This document shows positions 1 to 11,204 of a stretch of 64,000 bases of DNA, in pieces. Origin of the DNA: Punica granatum (lineage: Eukaryota > Streptophyta > Magnoliopsida > Myrtales > Lythraceae); NCBI RefSeq assembly GCF_007655135.1, contig NC_045134.1:8142982-8206981 (forward strand), in the 5' to 3' direction. The position numbers and the translations under genes are program-made. How positions within the stretch are numbered: position 1 is the first letter of the stretch; every line of letters starts with the position of its first letter. The notes under the pieces were generated by a model. It saw nothing but the letters and a program-made list of their open reading frames with translations, was not told the DNA's origin and made no database searches.

Positions 1-113
1 CTTATAAACCAAGGGTAATTATTGATATGCAATCTGAACGTGGCCATTAATGCTACAAATTTTACCTTTCAACTTGCAGGTGAAGTAATGATTTTAGTTA
101 TTTGTTTTTACAG

Positions 114-3100
114 CTTGAATTGGCAGCATAGTCAGTGTTTAAATCCTCGGCCAATCCCTGATATAAAGACTCTCTTTGAGGATCATATCTGCTCCCTTCC
201 CGAAATTTCAACTTCTCAACCAGTTTATGATGTAAGTTTCCTTTGAAAAAGTAGTCTCTCATTTAAAGTGAAACATTTTCACGAGTCCATGATTTCCATG
301 TCAGCCTTTGAAAGACAAAACTGTGGAAGCTCATTCCTTTGGGTGGCCGACTAGTGCATCTACTGTAACCCATTCGGTGGCCCCCAATGTGGCCATCAGT
401 GTTCTCTCTTCTGAAGGAGGTAATCAACAATTTCCATCTTTGAACAATATTACCTTTGTATCTATTTGGGCTTTATTTGAGCTCCGCTGTAGAATGATCA
501 TATTGACCCACCAATACTTCTCTCAGCAGGATGTGCACAAAATGGCACTGTTGTTGACAATGATACTGGGCCTACTGTGAAAGTAGACAAGGTGAATCGC
601 TTTTTATTAATGTGAAGTATCTCATGATATATGAACCATCTCTTACTTTTTCCTATAAAAAAATTGTCTGCAGGTTCCAGGACAGGAATCACCTCTTAAT
701 GAGCCTAACGACCTGCCTGAAACTGTTATAAGCACAGTTTACGTGGACTCTTTTCCAACAAGCGTTGATTTTCATCCAACCATGCAGTCTCTTCTTTTAG
801 GTCAATATTACATAACTGGCAATATTATTTATGCATAAGTTCCATCTACGTATATTTATGTAGAATTGGCTATATTTCGCTAATTAATTGGGAAAGCTTT
901 CTAGTTATTCTCTTCTTGGAGAGCCAAGAATATAAGGAAATTCTTTCACGATGAAAAAAACTTCGGGATTGGAAATTAAGACTTGTTGAGTCTCAGCAAT
1001 CCAGTACTTTTTTTCCTTTGTTCTGGGAGAAGGGAGACAAATGGCAAACTGGACGATTTTTGCAAGTTCACCAGAAGAAACAGAGCCTTAAGTATTCTAC
1101 ATAGACTTATGAATTGCATAATGTTCATTGTCAGTTGGAACGGAGGTTGGAGACATCAGCCTTTGGGAAGTTTTTTCAGGCGATAAAATATGGTCAGGAA
1201 GCTTCAAGGTTTGGGACGTCTCTACGTGTTCAATGGCATTCAAGGTTCGTACAAGTTGAATCGAGTTTATCTCAGAAACAGTATTCTGTTACTGACATGG
1301 ATACTGAGTTTTCTTGTGTTTCTTCAGAGAGCCATGTTCAAGGATCCGAAAGTCTCCATTATTCGAGTAACTTGGAGCCCTGATGGTGATTTATTTGGTA
1401 AATATCAAGTTTAGTTTCAGTCTTTGCATTTCTTATGGACACCCACTCCTAACGACAATTTAATGTCTTTATAAGGGGCTGCCTATTCGAAAAACCTGGT
1501 CCAGTTGTATTCTTATCTTTCGGACGGTGATGTTAAACAACACTTGGAGGTAGAGAATTACTGATTATACTTCTTGTTTTTCTCTTTTGTTCTGTACCTG
1601 ATAAGGAAACTTTTTTCCTGAATTTTCACGAAACATTCTTTTATCATCTAGATCGATGCTCATGATGGTGCTGTGACCGATCTAGCATTCTCGGAACCGG
1701 AACAGCAACTACTAGTAATAACCGGTGGTGTTGACAAGATAGTCAAGGTATGCAGATCAAAATTTAGATATATCAGTACATAAATCACTGTTTAGGCCTA
1801 ATGCAAGAAGTTTTAATATTTGCTCGTGTAGGTTTGGGATGCAATGACCGGGGCCAAGAAGTTCTCTTTTGAAGGTCATAATGCTACCATTTGCTCCATC
1901 TGCCCACATTCGAAGGATGGAGTCAATGTAAGCGCAACTTTTTCCTTTCTAGACATTGTAGCCTAGATCTAATCTGGTCTTAAAATATTCCGTCAAACCC
2001 TAACAATCAACGATTAAGAAAAGGATTCTTTTAGACCAGATTTAGGATAGATTTTGAATGTAAGATCTTATACATACAACATCGGATTCATCTGACATAT
2101 ACTTTACTCCTTGCTGCTAAAAAAAATGTAACTATGCCTTAGTTCATCTTCTCAACATCGGAGGATGGAAAGATAAAAGCATGGCTATATGATCATCTTG
2201 GTGCCAGAGTGGACTATGATGCCCCTGGACTTGGGGTCACTTTTATGGCTTATGGCGGCACCAATAGCAGGTACCGATGCCCATCCCGTCTTTTTTTGAA
2301 TTTATTTTAACTTGCGTCTATAGGTCTTATGTATATCTTATCTAGATGTATTCGTCCCACATGGAAAAACTTTCAGGCTTTTCTCTTGTGGAACGAATCT
2401 AGAGGGAGAGTCATTCCTGGTCGAATGGGATGAGAATGAAGGGTATATAAGGAGAAGGTATAAAGGACTCGCAGAAAAATTTGTGAATAATGTGCACTTT
2501 GCAGCAAGCAAAAACAAGTATTTAGCTGCAGGTGATGACTTCCGGATTAAATTCTGGGACATGGACCATGACGAGCTTCTGACAACCGCTGACGCAGATG
2601 GAGACTTGCCAGTAAGTATTCCTAATTGATAGTTTCTAACATGTTAAGTAGCTGTCCTCTTTCAAAATTTTTCTTCCTACCATGGCATGGAGGATTCGTG
2701 CTTTTTTAACTTCCTGCTACTGAATTTAAGGTGAGGCCGCAAATTCGTTTCAACAAGGATGGGACATTATTGGCAGCGATTGCTGTTAACAAGAAAATTA
2801 GGATATTTGGTACTAGTGGTGAGCATGACAGCCTTCAACAAAGGCAGGAACATCATGCCAACAGTGGTTGTGAAGTCTTATCAGAAGCTCTGAAGAATGT
2901 AGGTGCCTTGGTATTAAGTGTACTTGCTGAGGTACTCTTGTCGCTTCTTCTAAATAAGAGGTTCTCTTTAAGCTAAAACCATTTTCTTTTGATTAGCTTG
3001 CAATAAATGGAAGCTCGGCTATCTGCAACCTTGAAAGTACTGAGGCCGTGAAGCAGAGTCATAAAAGGGTAACATCGAGATTTGATGGTTCCCCGTAGAG

Positions 3101-5719
3101 ATATCGGAATGTCTATGTTTGTTGCTGATGAGCATGTTCATTTCAGGAAGAGGATTCAATAAAAGAGGAGCCGAAACCTGAATGTACTGTCTACAGTGGA
3201 CTTGAGGATTTGAAGTTTCACAATGCATATGAACCGTCTCATTGTCTATCCTTGGGACTTTCTTCTTCTTTGAAGACAGGGAAGGTATGATATTTGGATA
3301 CGCAATTGGACCTACTGAATGGGTGAAAACTTAACTAAAATTTTCATCTTTATGGAACAACCTATGGCTCTGTCTATCCTTTCCCTTTCTATAATGGTAT
3401 CGGTGCAATGTTGTTGGAGAGAGCTCTTGTAAAGATACTTAACGATGTAGGATCAAAGCCAAGTTATTATCCAATCCATACATAAATCGCAAAAATTTAT
3501 CCTGTCTTTTGTGCAGATATCGAAGCTCATCTACACCAATGCAGGTAATGCCATCTTGGCATTAGCATCAGACGCTGTCCACCTGATGTGGAAATGGCCT
3601 CAGGACAGCCTCAATCCGAGCGGGACGGTAATGTATCTGTATTAACTTATAATTGGATGAAGAGACATTGATCCTTTTCCTGAATAATAAACTTTGATTA
3701 TTGTTATATAATGTCATTATCACTGTGATGATGAATCTAGGCCACCGTGAAGTCTACCCCTCATTTATGGCATCCCAAGAATAGCTCAAACTTGATGACG
3801 AATCAGCTGACTGAAACCCCTCCGAACAAAGTGCTCCCATGTATGGCTATTTCAAGGAATGATTCATATCTCCTGTCTGCTTCGGGGGGGACTGTATCCC
3901 TCTTCAACATACCTTATTTCAAGGTTAGTTCCAATGTTTGGTCATGTGTTACATTAGTTGGCTTGGATTGTTGTAATCATATACTTATCTTCTGAAGGAT
4001 TTATGCATATATAAAAATACGAGTAAGTTTGGAAGGAACCCCCTCATTTACTCCAAATTCGAATTGAAAAGTTCGGTCAATCTAAATTGCCTATAGAAAT
4101 TAGCAACGACGAGATCAAGAAGAAGTTGAGGGCAAGATTGTAAATTCATGTCATCTGCAATGTATTTACATCTGTGATATTTTTATCATGTAAACTCATT
4201 TTTGTTTGCAGGTGATGATAAATTTCATGCCGACCCCACCGGCAGCAACCTGTCTTGCTTTCTATCCTAGAGACAATAATGTAATCGCAATTGGAATGGA
4301 TGACTTCTCGATTGTCATTCATAATGCTCGCTCTAACAAGGTAGACAGTGATCCCCTTTCTCGATATACTTTCTTTTGGAACCCCCAAATATTCTAGGTT
4401 TATATCCTGTCCTTCTGCACCAGATCATTACCAAGCTCAAGGGTCACAAGGAACGAGTCACTGGTCTTGCATTCTCTGACAGCCTCAATGTGCTTGTCTC
4501 TTCTGGAGGAGATGCTCAGGTCAGCATCTACACATTATATGAAAAACAGTCATTATCATGAACATGAAAAAGGCACATCATGAACTCTGTTTTCTTACCT
4601 GTGCAGATTATTCTGTGGGAAGCCGAGGAGTGGCAAAAGCAGAGAGCTCAATTCTGGCAGCATCCTGACACAATTATGCCACTGAGTTTGCTTGACACCA
4701 GTGTCCAGTTCCACAGAGATCAAAGGCGTTTTCTGTCCGCAAACAGTACCAGTCTCGCCATATACGACGCAAAAGATCTCCAACGTGAAGTGATGGTATT
4801 CTTCTTCTTATTATTCTCTTTTAATTACTTTGCCCTTGGCAAACCCAACCCCGAAGTCATTAGCATTTTTGCTCTTTTTATTTGGAAGAGGTTTTCCTCA
4901 ACTTTGATTCATCAAACTTTGCAAACTCGTTTCCCAATTGCCCTCGATCTATCACACCTTGTCAGATTATGTGTTTGAGCTGCCTGGTACAGGTGGGAGC
5001 CCAATCACAAAAGGATATGAAAAACTTTGAATCTAACTGTGCGTGCAAACAGAGGATTATTTATATATATCTTGGTATAGACAGTGAAAATGGCTTCCTC
5101 TCATAGACTCTTCTTCCTTTACTGCAGTGGTCTGCTGGAAAAAGTTTACAAGAGCTAGGGTTTGGCTGGGCCGGAGGATATGCCACACCGATCATACATG
5201 CTACTTTCTCATGTGATGGACAGATGGTCTATGCTGGATTTGGTGATGGATCTGTTGGAGTGTTCGATATTCTGACACTCGACATGTATTACCGGATCAG
5301 TCAAAATGCTTACATTCCCCAAATTGCAAGGTACCCTCACAAAGTATCTTTCAGTGTCGCTCTGTTCTCTGAAAGGACGATATCATAAGAACTCTTTGAC
5401 CATTAACCGAGGCATGATTCTTCATGCACCAGAAGGAAGCTACCAAGACTAATCCATAATTCATCATGTGCTAATATACTTTTGATGCTTTCTTTGCAGA
5501 TCCGATGCGTCCCTGACAGCAATTGCTGCCCATCCACAAATTCCAACCCAATTCGCGGTGGGACTGAGTGATGGAAGAGTCTACATTGTCGAGCCTCCGG
5601 GGGATAAAGCTAAGTGGGGCCCGCTGCCATTGGACGACAAAGAAGTTGAAGCCATCAAGGCGGCCCTTGCTGAGGCAAACGCAGAGACAAACCCAGTCTT
5701 GTGCTCTCCTAATTATTAG
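114..5719 (+). CDS. TOPLESS-related transcriptional corepressor, 3' part (5' end outside window)
   Basis: Groucho/TUP1-type corepressors of the TOPLESS (TPL/TPR) family bind EAR-motif repressors in the nucleus and recruit histone deacetylases. I read 21 exons: 114-231, 305-419, 530-591, 674-800, 1135-1244, 1328-1397, 1476-1549, 1652-1747, 1832-1927, 2143-2270, 2377-2611, 2731-2898, 2997-3068, 3147-3284, 3517-3627, 3741-3923, 4212-4340, 4424-4519, 4607-4795, 5128-5330, 5500-5719. All have GT..AG borders and consistent phase and give about 912 residues ending in TAG. The family is about 1,130 residues long, so roughly 200 N-terminal residues (LisH, CTLH) are missing. Family hallmarks are LNWQH, NPRPIPDIKTLF, DGKIKAWLYD, RVDYDAPG, RLFSCGT and IKFWDMD, followed by two WD40 propellers. 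The linker after the CTLH region is short, and I see no KRPRTPP-type motif. It looks like a divergent paralogue. The gene identity is firm; which TPR it is remains unclear. Confidence 0.9.
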
Positions 5720-7370
5720 TGCTTGCTCGAGGAGCAGATGGACTTGCCACAGGAAGCTCCTGAAATCATTCTGAAGAAGTTTGCTGGGATAGGATAGAAA
5801 ATTGGCATATATTACAATAAGTTTAAGGTTCCGGTTTGCTTGTATGTTTGTAGTTTTCGGTTTCGATGTTTGTTGGAAATTCACAGTATTGAACTCCTCG
5901 TAATAGTAAGTCATGAATTTGTTGTTCTGTGAAGAAAGTGTGTTTCACTTCAGTACTTTGCATTGTATTCTCACTTTGAAGCATCTTTCCAATGCTTCTC
6001 CTCGATTCATGATACTTGGGTTATTCAATAATCCTTTTTTTTCAGAATTTTAATTTGTTATGATATTATTTAAGTGATCACAAACTTTTTAGTTTTTTTT
6101 AACAAAGTTGATTGTGAATTCACAAAAATTTAAAATTTGCAAATTCTGAATAAATAATTTTAAAAACTTTTTAGTCTTTAAATAATATTGATTGTTGGCC
6201 AAAAAATAAAAATCATTGAGAAATCACAAGTTTTAAATTTGTAAGGTTTATAAAAGTATATTTCGACAAACTTTAGTTATCTTTCTTACACTTAAAATAT
6301 TTTTAGTGATTATTTTTCCAATAATTGTTTTTGATATATCTGATATTCTTTCTTCGAATTTCAAAATGCCAAAATTATGTAACAAATTTGTATCAAGGTT
6401 TCTTAAACTTTTCTTCTTTTTGGTTTCTTAAACTTTTAAGTCTTTGCATATGACTTCGTAAAATCTAAAGTATTTTTTAAAAAATCAATTTTCAAACTTT
6501 TATGGTATCCATTAATGGGATTTATCACCATATTACAAAACGAAAGTACCATCATAATTCTCCACCAAAACATTTTTTTTTTTACGTTGTAGTTACAAGA
6601 TATGCTCTTGTTCCACCAAAGCTTTGAATTGAGTAGGTCCACATTAATACATAGATTATATGTATATATTGATTCCTTTTGCATATATCACAATATATTC
6701 CATTTGTATTAGATATATGCATATATATTGATTTCGTTATTTAAACCTTCTTTATCTATATATTTATGTATGTAACTTATAAAAAATATCCATATGTAAC
6801 AAATATATTCCGTTTGTATTATATATAAGCACATCGTCAGTTTAATTATGAATAATATATTCAATAAAATATATCAAATTTCTTATTTGTACTTAATTAT
6901 AGGAATTTTTTATACCTAATGTATCTTTTTAATTATTTTAAATCACATATAAATGGTAAAAGAATTGCAGTAAAAATATATAATAGTGTATGCATATATT
7001 TCTATTCCAATTATGTATATATTATTATAGAATTTTAGATATTATATTTCCTTTTGTTGATCCTCAAATTACGACAATTTCTTCTATTTCTGCACTATTT
7101 GTTCGGAGCTCCCCAAATTCTACTCCAATTCAAGTAACGGAACATTCGATCGATTCCGTAGCCACAAAATGTGAAAACTTAAAATTTTGAGATCTAATTC
7201 TTTTTCTTATATATTTCGTTGGAAATTTTCAGACACTTTAAATTTTCGTTAGGGGTTTAATTAGGATAATAATAACCATATTATGTACAAAATAATTACT
7301 TTTTTGTATAATTGTAGCATTATTATTTATAAAAATTTCTCGAGCAACACACAAGTTTTCATCTAGTATA
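5720..7370. other. Intergenic, 3' flank of the TOPLESS-related gene
   Basis: About 200 bases of probable 3' UTR follow the stop. The rest is very AT-rich sequence with short ATATAT tracts and no coding signal. I see no gene here on either strand. Confidence 0.6.
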
Positions 7371-7374
7371 ATAT

Positions 7375-8475
7375 AAAGTGGAGCTATGGTGGACTCGGCC
7401 AAATGGCCTCAGAACGCTCGGTTTCTGAGTGATATTTTCTCGATATTTTGATTTTTTTCAAAAATTAATTTATTTAAATTTTAAAATAATATGAATATAG
7501 ATTTATGGGACCAATTATTATTTTCTTGATTTCCTAACTTTCTTTTGAAAAGATTTTTCTTAATTTTTATATTTTGTATTTTTTTAAACAATATAATTTG
7601 TGGGACCGATTCTTACTTTCTCGATTCTTTAGCATTTGTTATACCAATTTTTGTTTTTTTAATTTTGAATATATACAGATGTAGATTTGTAGGACTCGTA
7701 ATTATTTTCTTTATTATTTTAACTTTCTCTAAAAAAGAAATTTTTTATTTTTATTTCTCAATATTTTTAAGTTTGTATAATTTGTAAGACCGTAGTCATT
7801 TTATCATTTTCTCTAATATTTTTTAGGAAACGAATTTTCAATTTTTTAAAATTCTAAAATATATAGATATAGATTTGCAAGACTAGTCACTATATTCCTC
7901 ACTTCTTAACCTTCTTTAAAAGAATATCTTTCTAAATTTTAAAATTTAATATTTTATAATAGTATAATTTGTAGGATCGGTTTTTATTTTCTCAATTGTT
8001 TCAACCTTTTTTGTGAAAATTTTTTATCATTTTTTTAGAAAATGAATTTTTGATTTTTCACTTTTCTAAAAACATGGATATAGATTTGTATAATCTACAC
8101 AAAATATTATAGATACAGATATTTTGTATAACAGTTATAGATATATTATGTGTTATATATTTTGCATAGTTATATTAACCCGTGAGTCACAAAAACAATT
8201 ATGTATATTAAAATTAGGTAGGATCTTATATATAAAAATAGATCAAATTTGTATTTCTAAAGATGTATTATAATATATTTTGTATATATGATTTGTTATC
8301 GTATATATAAAAATAGAAAAATGTTCTTTATTGTGTCAAGCATATATATTTAATATGTAATTTCAATGATGGTAAATCACGATTTACAAAATTTCAAAAC
8401 ACGCATATAATATATAATAAAATTAAAAAAAATACAAATTGAGCACGTATGATCTCGTGTAACGTAGGGCTCTAG

Positions 8476-8511
<36 letters not shown>

Positions 8512-8960
8512 GCAAGAATACGGTGAGTCCGACCAAATAATTTTAGAATGCTCAATTTTGAATGAAATTTTTTAGGATTTCGAGTTTTTTTTCCCTTAAA
8601 AAGTGATAAAATTTTGAATTTTGAAAAATGTATAGATATAGATTTGTGCTCATTATATTTTCAATATTTTGATTTTTTAATTTAAAATTTTGAAATATAT
8701 AAATATAGATTTGTGGGACCGTTTCATATTTTCTCTATTTAATTGAGCTTTTTATAGAAAAAGAATTTTATTTTTATTTTGTAATTTTTTTATAACATAT
8801 AAATATAGATTTCCAAGACCGGCCAGTCATTATTTTTTTCAGATTTTGAGTTTGTTTACAAAATGATTTTTAATTTCTTAAAACACATAGATATAGATTT
8901 ATATTTTTCTCATTTTTTAAAAATTTTTATAAATTATAAATACTAGAAAAAAGGATACTT
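7375..8960. repeat. Degenerate AT-rich tandem repeat with two related header blocks
   Basis: A motif close to ATATAGATTTGTGGGACCG recurs about every 80-110 bases near 7495, 7590, 7676, 7770, 7862, 7962, 8076, 8632, 8703, 8800 and 8890. It is followed each time by a T-rich block with TTATTTTCTC and AAAAAGAATTTT-like pieces. Two header segments, near 7380 (GGACTCGGCCAAATGGCCTC) and near 8520 (GTCCGACCAAATAATTTTAG), are diverged copies of each other, so the region looks like two blocks of one larger unit. Copies are strongly diverged, which suggests an old repeat. No coding capacity is visible. Confidence 0.6.
8478..8508. repeat. (TA)n microsatellite
   Basis: An uninterrupted TA dinucleotide tract of about 30 bases sits between the two repeat blocks. 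Confidence 0.95.
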
Positions 8961-9329
8961 TGGTCTTTTCAAACACATTTTACAAATAAAGTGATATTTA
9001 AAAAATTGAACTTTCACTCAAATAATAGTATAAGATAAGGTATAAGATATAGGATTTTATGAAAAACCTAGATAAAATAACTCATGTAAAATCTTATTTG
9101 CTTTGCAAAACAAGTTGGATCATATTTCTTTAGAAAAGATGTGTTATATTTTTTTTTTATAGATAGAGATATGATAAATTATCGGTATTATATTCTTTTG
9201 ATATACTATAAGTAGAGATACCATACACAAACCATGACTGGTCTAACTCCATAAAATATTGCTACCCTATAATTTTTCAATTTTTCTCATGCCCGTGAGT
9301 TTAGAGTTTTGAAGGTGAGTTCTTCAACC

Positions 9330-9330
<1 letters not shown>

Positions 9331-9363
<33 letters not shown>

Positions 9364-9364
9364 T
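9331..9364. repeat. (ATT)n microsatellite
   Basis: A perfect ATT trinucleotide tract of about ten units in AT-rich intergenic DNA. Confidence 0.95.
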
Positions 9365-9639
9365 TACATATGAACTTTTGTAGAATTTTTGGATTCTCCA
9401 ATTTTATGTATGTGATTAAGTGTTAACATAAAATACAATATAACACCATATGAATCTTGATAATGTTGACAATAAAAATTAATCTCACTACTGTTCGAAT
9501 TTTTCCTTTTAATTTTTCAGAACTTATATTGAGTTCTTCTTTTATGTAATTTTTTTCCTTATCTTATTTGTAAAATTAGATTATCAATAATCTTATGTCT
9601 AATAATATACTGTTATTGATTGTAAATTACTATTTTTAA

Positions 9640-10090
9640 CTATTTATAGCTCTCTCCCCACTTTCCACTAGCCTCCCTCCTCTCCCAATCTCCCTCTCCC
9701 CCCGACTCCAACTCTGATCCCTCGCACCAGTCGCTGATGCAAAAGCCAAAAATCGAATACAGCCACGATGACAGAACCTTGGGAACGAGAGGGAAAGGAC
9801 GGAAGCGATGGAATCGAGATCGGTGAGCCCGACATCCCCTCCGTCTCCTCCAACTCCTCAGCCATAAGTCTGCTCCTCCTCCACTATCGGCCCGTCCCTT
9901 CCTCTTTCTCTCTCGGAGGCTAGGAACAGGGGATTCAATGTGTCTCGAATCGAAGCAACAAAGCTTCGATTGAAGCCTTGCTCCTGCAATTGAAGGCATA
10001 GAGGGCTTTCGGTTGAAGGCCGTGTGCTTCGAATCACAGCCCTCAAGCCTGTGATCGGCTTCGATCGAAGCCGTCTATCCCTCGATTCAC
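9640..10090 (-). other. GC-richer island with a possible repetitive ORF and TCGA-type palindromes
   Basis: This segment is GC-richer than its surroundings. On the - strand, 9668-9865 could encode 65 residues (MAEELEETEGMSGSPISIPS...). The composition (Ser/Pro stretch, then Gly/Arg-rich end) resembles low-complexity hypothetical ORFs that recur in some plant genomes. Between 9935 and 10090 there are several short palindrome-like copies of CTTCGATCGAAG (for example near 9942, 9963 and 10048). No known domain is present. It may be a transposon-derived repeat and not a gene. Confidence 0.3.
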
Positions 10091-11204
10091 AAACTTGAAT
10101 TAGCCAAAGCCCATTGGACTTTTGGATATTGGGAAATGCGGATCGAAAAAAATCAGTCTTATCAGCCTCATTTATCTTTTTGGTGTTATGTCTATATGAG
10201 GCTGCTTGTCACAAACCAATTGTCGACTAGATTGCTAGCATCGCATTCATACTGGATCACTTGCAACCACCGGGTCGTACTTGTCCGCGTCTTCCGATCC
10301 TAGAAACAAGTACATGAGTCCGACTTTCCGGGAAAAGGATTGAGCAACATTGCTCATTACGTGAAGCACTTCCAAGTACTCATTCCTCCAAGATCTAACT
10401 CCTATTACGTGCATTACTGGTTCTAAAGCTTTTGCACCTCAGTTTCCACATTTCAGAAGCCAAAGACGAGTTACCAAATTCTCCTCGAATACAGTAAGAA
10501 TTATAGCAGAAAAAGTAAGTCGTATAAGCATTCACGACCAAGCATCGCATCGAAAAATAGAACTCCGCAAATTGGAAATCTAAACAGAGTTGGCCAACCA
10601 AATGATATGGAGAAAATCACAATGCCTGTATTGAAAAATTTGTGACATACAAAATGCTTAGGCATTATTGTTCTTCAACAAACAAATCAAATCCAATCAT
10701 ATACCCTATGACCATCACAAACTGTGAAACTCCAATTCACCCAATGAATTTTGCTTCATGTATGTATGAACTAATTCCAAAAATATGAAAACAAAAAATT
10801 AATTTACCCGGCCATCTTTGCAGCCACGTCAAAAAATTCGGCGCCACTCCACAACTGACACTGGAAGAACTGCCCATTCTTTGCTCCCCAAGCAAACAAC
10901 AAGCGAGCAAAACCAAAATGCAGAAAATCAATCACCTGCAAATCATCAAACAAAACAAGGAAAAGCAGAAAATTAATTCAAGATAAATTCATCGAGGCCT
11001 CAAGCATATTGCATATGACCATTTCAACATCTTATCAACATATAAAACATGTAGATAACGTGATTTTGCAGACAAAAGTTAATTCTTAAATGTACATTTA
11101 ATTACCTATCTTAAGACTGCTTCCCAACGCGAATTCTGGAAAACGAACCCTCGTACATAGAGGAAAGACCTGCATGCTTCTAATGAGATGACCATCAAAC
11201 ACCT
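10090..11204. other. Intergenic, 3' flank of the CLMP1-like gene
   Basis: This stretch lies downstream of the CLMP1-like stop codon. The part nearest 11204 is probably 3' UTR. The rest has no ORF with recognisable similarity and no repeat that I can define. Confidence 0.5.

Noticed and set aside
1..113. Possible upstream TOPLESS exon at the window start
   Set aside because: The sequence does not match the expected residues before LNWQH and ends in a pyrimidine-rich acceptor, so it is read as intron.
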